Below are positions 48,358 through 56,021 of a DNA stretch of 64,000 bases, piece by piece; the first letter of the stretch is position 1, and each line of letters begins with the position of its first letter. A program made the position numbers and the translations under genes. Location of the stretch: the NCBI RefSeq assembly GCF_024626475.1, contig NZ_JANKHH010000001.1, positions 372,001 to 436,000 on the forward strand, in the 5' to 3' direction. The DNA comes from Parerythrobacter lacustris. GTDB taxonomy: Bacteria > Pseudomonadota > Alphaproteobacteria > Sphingomonadales > Sphingomonadaceae. Below the pieces are notes generated by a model, which saw only the letters and a program-made list of their open reading frames with translations, was not told the origin of the DNA and made no database searches.

Positions 48358-48548
48358 CAGCGCTTATCGTCCAGGCGCGAGAGCAGATCCTTGAAACTGT
48401 CGGGCAGTGGCTCCTCTATCACGGAATCATAGAGCTGTTGCAAGCCGCTGGCCCAGCCGGGCTTGCGCGCCGCAGGACCACGATTCTTGCCTGACCGCTC
48501 TCCGCCAGACTTTTCTACCTCTTTGTCACGCTTCATTGTGTTCGCCAT
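48357..48548 (-). CDS. nepR: anti-sigma factor NepR
   Basis: NepR binds EcfG until phosphorylated PhyR sequesters it. The 63-residue product has a basic N-terminal half and the conserved C-terminal core GLQQLYDSVIEEPLPDSFKD followed by LLSRL. Starts at 48548 (MANTMKRD) or 48536 (MKRD) are both possible; a GGAGGA site lies immediately before 48548 and 12 bases before 48536. It is cotranscribed with ecfG. Confidence 0.9.
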   Translation of the reverse strand: MANTMKRDKEVEKSGGERSGKNRGPAARKPGWASGLQQLYDSVIEEPLPDSFKDLLSRLDDKR

Positions 48549-48609
48549 TCCTCCGGCCAGCTTGGCGATTTCCATGCGGCATTTTTGAGTTTCGGTCCCG
48601 TGGGCATGG

Positions 48610-48634
48610 AACGATAGGTGCTTTGTTTTGTTCC
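48610..48634 (-). promoter_or_regulatory. EcfG promoter of nepR-ecfG, possibly bidirectional
   Basis: On the reverse strand GGAAC (48634-48630), 16 bases, CGTT (48613-48610): an exact EcfG consensus about 62 bp before nepR. The site is nearly palindromic. On the forward strand GGAAC starts at 48608 and is followed after 16 bases by TGTT (one mismatch), pointing to the sensor kinase gene. Confidence 0.88.
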
Positions 48635-48696
48635 CTATGCAACATAGCTTCATTCATTCGCCAGCGAACCCGTATCAGGCCTTAGGATAGTGACCA

Positions 48697-50364
48697 TTGG
48701 TGGCAAGGAAATATCCTGAACGCCGGACCCGGCGGCTACTGATCGAGTACCCGCGCGCGGTCCCGCTCGCCCTCTTCCTGCTGGTAGCTGCGATCACCGG
48801 GCTGAGTGTCTACGCGATCGAAACGGGCGAGAGTGAACGGGAAAGATCAGAATTGCGTGAGCGCGCAAAGGCAATTGCATCGGCCGTAGAGCGCCGGGGC
48901 AACAGCTCTGCGGCATACCTGCGCGCGGGGGCGGCTTTGTTCGGCAGTTCGGAAGATATCGAACCGCTGCTGTTCCAGAGTTTTGTTACCCAGCTCCAGC
49001 TTGACTCCGATTTCCGAGGGGCGGAAGGCATCGGGTGGGCCCGGCGGCTGCGCCTCGGCGAAATCGAGGCATTCGAAGAGCGAGTAAGCACATTCGTACC
49101 GGGCGACTTCGCAGTCTTCCCGCGTCCTCCTGCAGATCGGACGCATGTCGTTCCGATCACCTACCTCCAGCCGGACACCGAGCGCAGCCGGCGGGCGTTG
49201 GGCTTCGACATGTATTCGGAGCCGGTGCGCCGCAAGGCGATGGACGAGGCGGAGCGCAGCACGCGGCCGACTGCCACCGGCAAAATCGTGCTGATACAGG
49301 AAGGCACCGGCTCGGATCCTGGCTTCCTGATCTATATGCCGGTATTCCAGGAAGGTCGGACACCACGGCGTCTCAAGGGATTTATCTACAGCCCATTCCG
49401 CGCGCAGGAGTTTCTCTTCTCGGCGCTGGAGCTTGAGGGTCGGGGAGAAAAAGGCGTACGGCTCTATGACGGGATCATCTCTCCCGATCGGCTGCTGGCC
49501 GAGGTGCCGCCGGATGTGACGACCGGGGTGACAATGACCCAATCTGTCCGGATTGCCCAGCGCGACATGGTGCTCGAGATCGAGTCCTCGCTCGACTCGT
49601 CCCTGTCGACATTGTCGATGATCACGCTCCTTTTCGGTTTGCTGGTTGCAACCTTGCTTATGGTGGTTGCCCGATTGCTGACGCATCAGGCGCTGGAAGA
49701 CCGGGCGGCTCTCGATTGGTTCGAGGAGCAGAATTCGATCCGCAACTCGCTCACCCGTGAATTGAATCATCGGGTCAAGAACACGCTGGCGAATGTGCTT
49801 TCGATTGTCGCTTTGACACGCCGGCGGGCAGATTCCCTTGATTCATTCGCAGAGAGCCTTGACGGGCGTATCCGCGCTCTGTCCGCGACACACGATCTGC
49901 TTACGAAATCGGAATGGGGAACAACTCCGATCCGCGATGTCGTTCAGGCCGAATTGGCACCCTATGCGAGGCACGACGACAATATCCTCGACTTGTGCGG
50001 AGACGAGGTTGCGCTGGCACCGAATGATGCCTTGTCACTCGGGCTGGCCATCCACGAACTGGCGACAAACGCGGCAAAATACGGTGCGCTCAGCGCTGTA
50101 GGGGGTAAGATCTTGCTCACCTGGTCGCTGGTCGGACCGGACAAGGTCCGCTTGGAATGGATCGAAAGTGGCGGCCCGCCCGTTGCCACGAAGGAAGAGC
50201 GCGCGCGCGGGTTCGGCACCGAGCTGATCGAGAAGATCGTGGCACACGAATTGCGCCACCCGGTCACTCTCGAATTCCGGCCTGATGGCGTACGGTGCGA
50301 GATCTTTGTCCCCGTGCGCCGACCGAGCGACTTTCGCATGCGGGTCGAGAAACGCCCCGGTTAG
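48697..50364 (+). CDS. CHASE-domain HWE/HisKA_2 sensor histidine kinase (PhyK/PhyP type)
   Basis: The 555-residue protein has an N-terminal membrane helix (about 19-41) and a periplasmic CHASE domain (FVTQLQLDSDFRGAEGIGWA, FDMYSEPVRRKAMDEA). A second helix (about 305-330) leads to an HWE-type kinase with ELNHRVKNTLANVLSIVALT (phospho-acceptor H358), N-box LAIHELATNAAKYGAL and ARGFGTELI. Its position beside ecfG-nepR and phyR suggests it phosphorylates or dephosphorylates PhyR. TTG 48697 or the GTG at 48700 starts the frame. Confidence 0.88.
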   Translation: MVARKYPERRTRRLLIEYPRAVPLALFLLVAAITGLSVYAIETGESERERSELRERAKAIASAVERRGNSSAAYLRAGAALFGSSEDIEPLLFQSFVTQLQLDSDFRGAEGIGWARRLRLGEIEAFEERVSTFVPGDFAVFPRPPADRTHVVPITYLQPDTERSRRALGFDMYSEPVRRKAMDEAERSTRPTATGKIVLIQEGTGSDPGFLIYMPVFQEGRTPRRLKGFIYSPFRAQEFLFSALELEGRGEKGVRLYDGIISPDRLLAEVPPDVTTGVTMTQSVRIAQRDMVLEIESSLDSSLSTLSMITLLFGLLVATLLMVVARLLTHQALEDRAALDWFEEQNSIRNSLTRELNHRVKNTLANVLSIVALTRRRADSLDSFAESLDGRIRALSATHDLLTKSEWGTTPIRDVVQAELAPYARHDDNILDLCGDEVALAPNDALSLGLAIHELATNAAKYGALSAVGGKILLTWSLVGPDKVRLEWIESGGPPVATKEERARGFGTELIEKIVAHELRHPVTLEFRPDGVRCEIFVPVRRPSDFRMRVEKRPG

Positions 50365-50383
50365 GCCCGGTCGCGAACCGGGC

Positions 50384-51175
50384 TCACGCGAATGGTCGGC
50401 TCGACCCGAAGAACAGGGCCTGGCTGATCGCGGTGCGGACTGTGCTTTCCTGAAACGGCTTGGTGACAAGATAGGTCGGTTCCGGGCGATCTCCGGTGAG
50501 CAGCCGCTCGGGATAGGCGGTGATGAAGATCACCGGCACGCTACCGAGCGACAAGATGTCGTCGACCGCATCGAGGCCCGACGAGCCATCGGCCAGCTGG
50601 ATGTCCGCCAGCACAAGACCCGGCTTGTTGTTGGCCACGACTTCGCTAGCCTGGGTGCGCGTTGCAGCGGTCCCGCAGATTTCATGCCCAAGCGAGGAAA
50701 CCAGATCCTCAAGCTGCATCGAAATGAGCGGCTCGTCTTCGATGATCAGGACGCTGGTTGTCGATTCACGGTCGATCTCATCGATCGCCTCGCGCACCAG
50801 TTCCTGGATATCCCCCTCGCCGAGGTCCATGATCTCTCCAGCCTCTGAAGCGGTGAAATCTTCCAGTGTGGTCAGCAACAAGGCCTGTCGGTTGAGCGGC
50901 GTCACTCGCCTCAAGCGGTCTTGCGCGGCCACTTCGTGCTGGCCGAGCTCCTCATGTTTGGGAGCATCCTGATAGGCGCTCGCCCAGATCTTGTTGAAGG
51001 CCCGATACAACGGAACGCGTCCGTCGGCGAGCGAAGCCTTGAGCTCCTCGTCGGACAATGCCGCTTCAAGCGTGGCACGGACGAAGCTGTCGCCGCTGGC
51101 TTGCGAACCGGTCAGCGCGCGCGCGTAACGCCGCAAACAGGGTAGGTTGGCGGCGACTTGGTTCCCGAGCGACAT
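50384..51175 (-). CDS. phyR: general stress response regulator PhyR
   Basis: PhyR is an anti-anti-sigma factor: when phosphorylated it binds NepR and frees EcfG. The 263-residue protein has an N-terminal sigma-like domain (LPCLRRYARALTGSQASGDS, LLLTTLEDFTASEAGEIMDL) and a C-terminal receiver with VLIIEDEPLIS, phospho-acceptor D191 in VLADIQLADG, and TAYPERLLTGDRPEPTYLVT then KPF. It is convergent with the kinase gene (19 bp gap). Confidence 0.95.
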   Translation of the reverse strand: MSLGNQVAANLPCLRRYARALTGSQASGDSFVRATLEAALSDEELKASLADGRVPLYRAFNKIWASAYQDAPKHEELGQHEVAAQDRLRRVTPLNRQALLLTTLEDFTASEAGEIMDLGEGDIQELVREAIDEIDRESTTSVLIIEDEPLISMQLEDLVSSLGHEICGTAATRTQASEVVANNKPGLVLADIQLADGSSGLDAVDDILSLGSVPVIFITAYPERLLTGDRPEPTYLVTKPFQESTVRTAISQALFFGSSRPFA

Positions 51176-51205
51176 ATGATCCCTTCATTATACATCCGCA
51201 CCCGC

Positions 51206-51230
51206 AACGTTCGTTCGTGAGGTTGGTTCC
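51206..51230 (-). promoter_or_regulatory. EcfG promoter of phyR
   Basis: On the reverse strand GGAAC (51230-51226), 16 bases, CGTT (51209-51206): an exact consensus, with the -10 element 30 bp before the phyR ATG. Confidence 0.88.
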
Positions 51231-51309
51231 AAAGCAACCACAACCGCCAGCATTCAATTTATCGCTCACACTCCCGATGGAGGCCTGAGCAAAAAATTTT
51301 CGGGCTGCT

Positions 51310-51334
51310 GGAACCGTCCGCCGGGCAAGGCATT
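51310..51334 (+). promoter_or_regulatory. near-consensus EcfG promoter for the candidate sRNA
   Basis: GGAAC (51310-51314), 16 bases, CATT (51331-51334): one mismatch to the CGTT -10 element. The predicted transcription start, about 7 bases downstream near 51341, falls at the foot of the first RNA hairpin. Confidence 0.6.
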
Positions 51335-51340
51335 TAGCTT

Positions 51341-51430
51341 ATGTCACCGCCGAGACCCCCCTCCCGTCCAAGCGGCTGGTGACACGATCCCGAAGGCCTC
51401 CCGGTCCCTATGGACCCGGAGGCCTTTTTT
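51341..51430 (+). ncRNA. candidate stress-induced small RNA, GsrN-like
   Basis: No protein gene lies in the 319 bp between phyR and the receiver gene. The forward strand encodes two strong hairpins. Hairpin 1 pairs tgtcacc-gccg (51342-51352) with cggc-ggtgaca (51373-51384, one bulged T). It has a 20-base loop with a CCCCCCTCCC run able to pair with Shine-Dalgarno sequences. Hairpin 2 (51393-51426) pairs aaggcctcc with ggaggcctt plus ggtcc with ggacc and ends in T6, a classic intrinsic terminator. Caulobacter GsrN, the EcfG-class-dependent sRNA, also uses a C-rich 5' loop. Homology is inferred from architecture only. Confidence 0.65.
51393..51430 (+). terminator. strong intrinsic terminator of the candidate sRNA
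   Basis: Fourteen paired bases (aaggcctcc/ggaggcctt and ggtcc/ggacc, separated by one C-C mismatch) and a 4-base loop are followed by six T. No forward-strand protein gene ends nearby, which is why an RNA gene is proposed upstream. Confidence 0.85.
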
Positions 51431-51494
51431 CGTTCTGGCGGTATGCCACGCTTCGTTCGGGTGGAAGTCCGTCAAATCGCCGGTCATCGCGAAG

Positions 51495-51884
51495 TCAGAC
51501 CAACCCCTTGGCAGCCGGATCCGGGAAGAGCGCATCCAGCAATGCCTGCCGGGAGACCGGTTTCTCAAGCACAGTACCGATTCGTGCAATGTCCGGCGGG
51601 ATCTCCCCGGGAACGCCGGTAGCGAAGACGATCTGTGGCGGATTGGGGCCGATCACACTGACCAGTTCCGCGATGCTCCAGCCGTCCGCGCGATCGGCCA
51701 GATGCACATCGAGCACCAGCGCATCAGGCCGCCCTTCGCGCAATTGTGCCAATGCCTCTTCGGTGGTCGCAGCGAACCTGATATCTCGAATGCCCGCGTC
51801 ATGCATGGTCTCTGCCATCGCCTGGGCGATGATCGCATCGTCCTCGACGATCAGCGCGGTGCGAATGGGTTTGCGTCGCGGCAT
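51495..51884 (-). CDS. single-domain response regulator, FAT-GUY-like
   Basis: The 129-residue protein is only a receiver domain: ALIVEDDAIIAQAMAETMHD, phospho-acceptor D59 in LVLDVHLADRADG, IVFATGVPGE and VLEKPVSRQALL. The FATG segment before beta-5 resembles FAT-GUY receivers (SdrG, MrrA) that relay phosphate in alphaproteobacterial stress signalling. An exact EcfG promoter lies upstream, supporting membership of the general stress circuit. Confidence 0.87.
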   Translation of the reverse strand: MPRRKPIRTALIVEDDAIIAQAMAETMHDAGIRDIRFAATTEEALAQLREGRPDALVLDVHLADRADGWSIAELVSVIGPNPPQIVFATGVPGEIPPDIARIGTVLEKPVSRQALLDALFPDPAAKGLV

Positions 51885-51928
51885 GCGGTCCTCGGGTATG
51901 ACCGCTGTGTCGGCCCTGTCGCGCCTAC

Positions 51929-51953
51929 AACGGCCAATCTTCGCAGGCGTTCC
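51929..51953 (-). promoter_or_regulatory. EcfG promoter of the single-domain response regulator
   Basis: On the reverse strand GGAAC (51953-51949), 16 bases, CGTT (51932-51929): an exact consensus 44 bp before the ATG at 51884. Confidence 0.87.
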
Positions 51954-51974
51954 ACTCAGCGCCCCCGGTTGAGT

Positions 51975-53129
51975 CTAGAGAGACTTCGAATAGATCGCAT
52001 AGCGTCGGTTGACCGAGCTGTTGATTGCGTCGGCTATTGCAATCATCCCCTGGTTGTCGTCGAGAATCCAGCCAATCTCGGCCCGCTTCGTATTCAATTT
52101 TGCAGTAGCCACCCGGCGGATGTCGCTGATCATCATGAAGGCGAGCTGGCTCGCAAGCCGGGAATTGTGCAGTTCCCGCAAGACGCCCATCAGCGGCACC
52201 CGCATGCCGGCTCCGTACGGACTGCGCAGCCAGCGGAGCAGGTGGAACCAGCCGAATGGAAACAGCTTTCCGTCGATCTTGCGTAGTGCGTCGTTGATAT
52301 CGGGCAGGGTCAGCATGAAGGCGACCGGGCGTCCGTCCAACTCGGCGATCCGGTTGAGTTCGGGCCTGATGAGCGGTTTGAGCTTCTTGCCTGCATAGGC
52401 GATTTCCCTCTCCGTAAACGGCACAAACCCCCAGTTGCTCGACCAGGCATCGTTGAGGATGCGAAGCACCGTTTCGACTTCCTCTTCCCAACGGGAGAGG
52501 TCGACGGGTCGAATGGCGATACGTTCGTTGCGCTGTCCCGACGCGACGATGCGCTGGATAAGCGGAGGAAATTCAGGCGTGACGTCGAGATCATAGGTCA
52601 ACAGCGTCTTGGCCAAGGCATAGCCCTGCGCTTCGATCCATCCCTGATACCTGGCCGGATGATGACCCATCATGATCATCGGTGCATGATCGTGGCCCTC
52701 CACCAACAGGCCCGGCTCCTCCCAGATCGACATGGAAATCGGGCCGAGCACGCGCGTCATCCCCTGTTCGCGCAGCCAAGCCTCGGCCCGCGCCAGCAAC
52801 GCAGCACCAATGTCCGCATCCTCTGCATCGAAATAGCCGAACATTCCCGTGCCCGGACCCATGCCCTGCTCGGGCGGCAGACGCAGCGCGAGCTCGTCGA
52901 TATGCGCCGAAATGCGCCCGGCCGGTTTGCCGCCGCGATAGGCAATGAACAGCTGGACCTGGGCATGCTCGAAGAACGGGTTCTTGTTCGGATCGATCAG
53001 TTCGAGCAGCTCTCCGCGAAGCTGGGGTACGCTGTGCGGGGTTCTCGCCGCAAAGTCGCGTCCTAGATCGACGAATGCGCCGCGGCCCGGCTTGTCGTTT
53101 ACGGGCGCAATGACTATCTCGTCGGAACT
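51975..53129 (-). CDS. GNAT-fold protein, candidate bacterial ceramide synthase
   Basis: The 384-residue protein has a GNAT-like core: LFIAYRGGKPAGRISAHIDE, FGYFDAEDADIGAALLARAE, LGPISMSIWEEPGLLVEGHD, and a second half with FTEREIAYAGKKLKPLI and LDGRPVAFMLTLPDIN. The family is often mislabelled dATP pyrophosphohydrolase. As I recall, it includes the Caulobacter acyltransferase that N-acylates the sphingoid base. Sphingomonads make sphingolipids, and a fatty acid desaturase lies divergently next door, so that role is attractive but unproven. GTG 53129 has an AGGACGAG site. The in-frame TTG at 53189 looks like part of a TTGACA -35 box. Confidence 0.6.
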   Translation of the reverse strand, partial: SSDEIVIAPVNDKPGRGAFVDLGRDFAARTPHSVPQLRGELLELIDPNKNPFFEHAQVQLFIAYRGGKPAGRISAHIDELALRLPPEQGMGPGTGMFGYFDAEDADIGAALLARAEAWLREQGMTRVLGPISMSIWEEPGLLVEGHDHAPMIMMGHHPARYQGWIEAQGYALAKTLLTYDLDVTPEFPPLIQRIVASGQRNERIAIRPVDLSRWEEEVETVLRILNDAWSSNWGFVPFTEREIAYAGKKLKPLIRPELNRIAELDGRPVAFMLTLPDINDALRKIDGKLFPFGWFHLLRWLRSPYGAGMRVPLMGVLRELHNSRLASQLAFMMISDIRRVATAKLNTKRAEIGWILDDNQGMIAIADAINSSVNRRYAIYSKSL

Positions 53130-53309
53130 CACTCGTCTCGTCCTGTTCAGCCTGGGTTCGCCCTGTGAGTGATTAAGCGCCGCTGTCAAGCGAGCGCGTC
53201 AGCCGGGCCGAATGCGCAAGCGAGTCGATTACTCTCGCCGGCATGACTTGTTTGTCTTGTGCGCCGCTTGTGCAGTAAGGTGCCTTCGGAGAATTTCGGA
53301 AAACCGCAA

Positions 53310-54398
53310 ATGGAAAAGACGCTCGACCCTGCGATATCCGTGCCCGCAGCGGCACCGCGCGCCAGCCGCGAGCAGTTCCGCGCATCCGACGACAAGGTCA
53401 TGCTTCGCCTCGCGCGTGACCTGACGAAGGACATCGCCGATGCGAATCCATCGATCTACTGGCCCGATATGCTGCTGTCTGCGGGAATTGGATATGCCGC
53501 GATGGCCGGTGCGATCCTTGTGTCGAGCGTTCCGATGGCGATTGCCCTCGGCTTGATCTCTGCACTCGCGCTCTATCGCGCGCTGATGTTTATCCATGAG
53601 CTGACCCATATCCATCGCAATGCACTCCCCGGCTTCCGCCTGGCGTGGAACGTGCTGGTCGGCATCCCGATGCTGGTGCCGAGTTACATGTACGAAGGCG
53701 TGCACACGATCCACCACAAGCGCACCCAGTACGGCACGATCGAGGATCCGGAGTATCTCCCGCTGGCGCTGATGAAGCCGTGGAGCTTGCCGCTGTTCGT
53801 GCTGGTGGCCTTGCTTGCGCCGGTGGCTTTCCTGCTGCGCTGCGCGATCCTGTTGCCATTGGGAGCAGCCATACCCCCAATCCGCCGGCTGACCTGGGAG
53901 CGGTTTTCCGCGTTGTCGATCAATCCGGATTTCCGCCGTCGCCCGCCCGAGGGGGAAATGAAAGGGCGGGTCTTCTGGCAGGAGTTCGGCGGCTTCGTCT
54001 GGTCGTGGGCCCTCATCGGCAGCGTGTTTGCGTTCGGCTGGCGACCGTTGCTGATTGCGCTGGCAATCGTTTCGTTCACCGCAGTCCTCAATCAGCTGCG
54101 TACGCTTGTCGCGCATCTGTGGGAGAACGAAGGCGAGCCAATGACGGTGACTGCGCAGTTTCTCGATTCGGTCAACGTCCCCCCGCCCGGCTTCGCGGCG
54201 GAGCTGTGGGCACCGGTCGGACTACGCTATCATGCGCTGCACCACCTGATGCCCTCGATGCCCTATCATGCGTTGCCGGAAGCGCACCGCCGGCTAAAGG
54301 GCGAACTGGGCAACGCATCGACCTATGATGGGGCCAACCACCCCGGTATGCTGCACCTTGTGGGCCGGATCGCCCGCAGCACCATGGCCGTGCGATGA
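53310..54398 (+). CDS. membrane fatty acid desaturase-family protein
   Basis: The 362-residue integral membrane di-iron enzyme has three His boxes: HELTHIH near residue 95, HTIHHKR near 133 and YHALHHLMPSMPYH near 310. About four to five hydrophobic helices lie between them. It should insert a double bond or hydroxyl into an acyl or sphingoid chain; the position is not predictable. ATG 53310 begins the conserved protein. It is divergent from the GNAT-fold gene, 180 bp apart. Confidence 0.88.
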   Translation: MEKTLDPAISVPAAAPRASREQFRASDDKVMLRLARDLTKDIADANPSIYWPDMLLSAGIGYAAMAGAILVSSVPMAIALGLISALALYRALMFIHELTHIHRNALPGFRLAWNVLVGIPMLVPSYMYEGVHTIHHKRTQYGTIEDPEYLPLALMKPWSLPLFVLVALLAPVAFLLRCAILLPLGAAIPPIRRLTWERFSALSINPDFRRRPPEGEMKGRVFWQEFGGFVWSWALIGSVFAFGWRPLLIALAIVSFTAVLNQLRTLVAHLWENEGEPMTVTAQFLDSVNVPPPGFAAELWAPVGLRYHALHHLMPSMPYHALPEAHRRLKGELGNASTYDGANHPGMLHLVGRIARSTMAVR

Positions 54399-54402
54399 AG
54401 CT

Positions 54403-54921
54403 CTAATCGAGGAACCGGATCATCGCGCAGCGCCGTTCTGCTGGGAGGCCGAGAGCGATGTCGCTTGCATGCGCTTCGAGCAGATGCGGCCTGCCCTCGA
54501 GGTTCTCGACTTCGACGAAGCCGTGACGGGCATAGAAGGGCGCATTCCAAGGAATATCGCGGAAGGTGTTGAGCGTAATCGCCCGATAGCCTGAATTGCG
54601 GGCATCGACAGCGAGCGCCTCGAGCAGGGTCGCCCCGATCTTGCGGCCCTGATACGCCCGTGCGACGCTCAACTCGTGCAGATGGAGTTCCCGCCCGGCA
54701 GGCGCGGCGGCAGCAAAGCCGACAATCTCGTTCCCCACCAGTGCTGTCAGCGAGCGCCCCTTGGCGATGACCTTTGCATGGTCTTGTGCCGAAGCAGTGG
54801 GCGGGATGGGCACGCCTGCCAGCGAAGGCTCTTCGCGCAGCAGATCAGTGGCGTCATCCTCGACCCGGTGATACGCCTCGGCATCGCCCTCCTGCGCCAG
54901 CCGAAGCGTGAAGCCGCTCAT
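54403..54921 (-). CDS. GNAT-family N-acetyltransferase
   Basis: The 172-residue protein has FTLRLAQEGDAEAYHRVEDD at the N-terminus, LTALVGNEIVGFAAAAPAGR, LHELSVARAYQGRKIGATLL (acetyl-CoA loop) and APFYARHGFVEV. The substrate is unknown. The ATG at 54921 overlaps the lptG stop (ATGA), and its 3' end is 4 bp from the desaturase stop. Confidence 0.88.
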   Translation of the reverse strand: MSGFTLRLAQEGDAEAYHRVEDDATDLLREEPSLAGVPIPPTASAQDHAKVIAKGRSLTALVGNEIVGFAAAAPAGRELHLHELSVARAYQGRKIGATLLEALAVDARNSGYRAITLNTFRDIPWNAPFYARHGFVEVENLEGRPHLLEAHASDIALGLPAERRCAMIRFLD

Positions 54922-56015
54922 TCCTCTGTCCGGATGAGCACCGTTTCGCCGATCAGCAGGAACAGCAGGAACGGCCCCCAAGCCGCGAGGAACGGCGGAT
55001 ATCCGCCGAAGCTTCCCATCGCGAGCGCCGCATTGTCGACCACGAAATAGGCGAAGCCCAGCGCCATGCCGATGATCGCGCGAATGAACACCGCACCCGA
55101 CCGTGCAAGCCCGAAGGCTGCAACCGAACCCAGCAAGGGCATTAGAAACGCCGATAGGGGCCCCGAAATCTTGTGCCACCACGCAGCGCGCAGCTCGCTC
55201 GTCCTGCGCCCGGCGGCCTCATACGCCTCGATCGAATCCGCCAGGGCGAAGAAGGATTGAGTTTCGGCATCGATGCCGTCGAGCTCGATTTGCTCGATTG
55301 TCAATCCGCGGGCCACGACAAGCTCGCTGCCCTTGCGGGTCTCGGCTGTGGCGACATCGAAACCTTCGACCCCTTCAAGCTTCCACCCGGGGGCGGCGAA
55401 AGTCGCGCTGGTGGCCTTGACCTGCTCCGCCAGCATGCCAAGCGGATCACGCTTGTACCAGGTGACGCCTTCCATCCGTATCGCTGCGCCCGATCCGATC
55501 AACCGTTGGGCGACGAGGATATCGGTCCCGTCGGTCAGGTAGACATTGCTGCGTTCTTCGGACGTAGACGGGACCTGGGCGAACTCGTTGCCCTCCCACG
55601 CCTTGAGCGTCGCGGTCGCGCGGGTGACGACGTTTTCGTTGAAGGCGAAGCTCGCCACGGACACCATCAGCGCGGTGAGCAGCAAGGGAGCCAGCACCTG
55701 ATGCGCCGAAAGCCCGGCGGACTTCATCGCCACCACTTCGCTGTTCTGGTTGAGCGTCACCAGCGTGATCAGCGTGGCGAGAAGCACCGAATAGGGCAGG
55801 AAGCTGGCGATCAGCTCAGGCACCCGCAAACCGGCGTAGGTCAGGATTTCGCGCTGTCCATTGCCCGGCACGGCGAGGATTTCACCCGTCTTGCCCAGCA
55901 GGTCGAGCGCCAGCAACACCACGACCAGCACCGCAAGCATCGCGATGATGCGGGCCACGAACAGTCGCGCCATGTAGAGCGTCAGCGTGCGGGAAGGGAA
56001 GAAGTCGAGCTGCAT
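54918..56015 (-). CDS. lptG: LPS export permease LptG
   Basis: LptG pairs with LptF and LptB to extract lipopolysaccharide from the inner membrane. The 365-residue protein has an N-terminal helix block (LYMARLFVARIIAMLAVLVV, LNQNSEVVAMKSAGLSAHQV), a periplasmic jellyroll-like domain, and C-terminal helices (LPLLGSVAAFGLARSG). It follows lptF by 6 bp and is coupled to the acetyltransferase gene. Confidence 0.92.
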   Translation of the reverse strand: MQLDFFPSRTLTLYMARLFVARIIAMLAVLVVVLLALDLLGKTGEILAVPGNGQREILTYAGLRVPELIASFLPYSVLLATLITLVTLNQNSEVVAMKSAGLSAHQVLAPLLLTALMVSVASFAFNENVVTRATATLKAWEGNEFAQVPSTSEERSNVYLTDGTDILVAQRLIGSGAAIRMEGVTWYKRDPLGMLAEQVKATSATFAAPGWKLEGVEGFDVATAETRKGSELVVARGLTIEQIELDGIDAETQSFFALADSIEAYEAAGRRTSELRAAWWHKISGPLSAFLMPLLGSVAAFGLARSGAVFIRAIIGMALGFAYFVVDNAALAMGSFGGYPPFLAAWGPFLLFLLIGETVLIRTEE

Positions 56016-56021
56016 ATCCCG

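Noticed and set aside
53184-53189. In-frame TTG as start of the GNAT-fold protein
   Set aside because: No ribosome site, and the TTG is part of a TTGACA -35-like hexamer; GTG 53129 has an AGGACGAG site.
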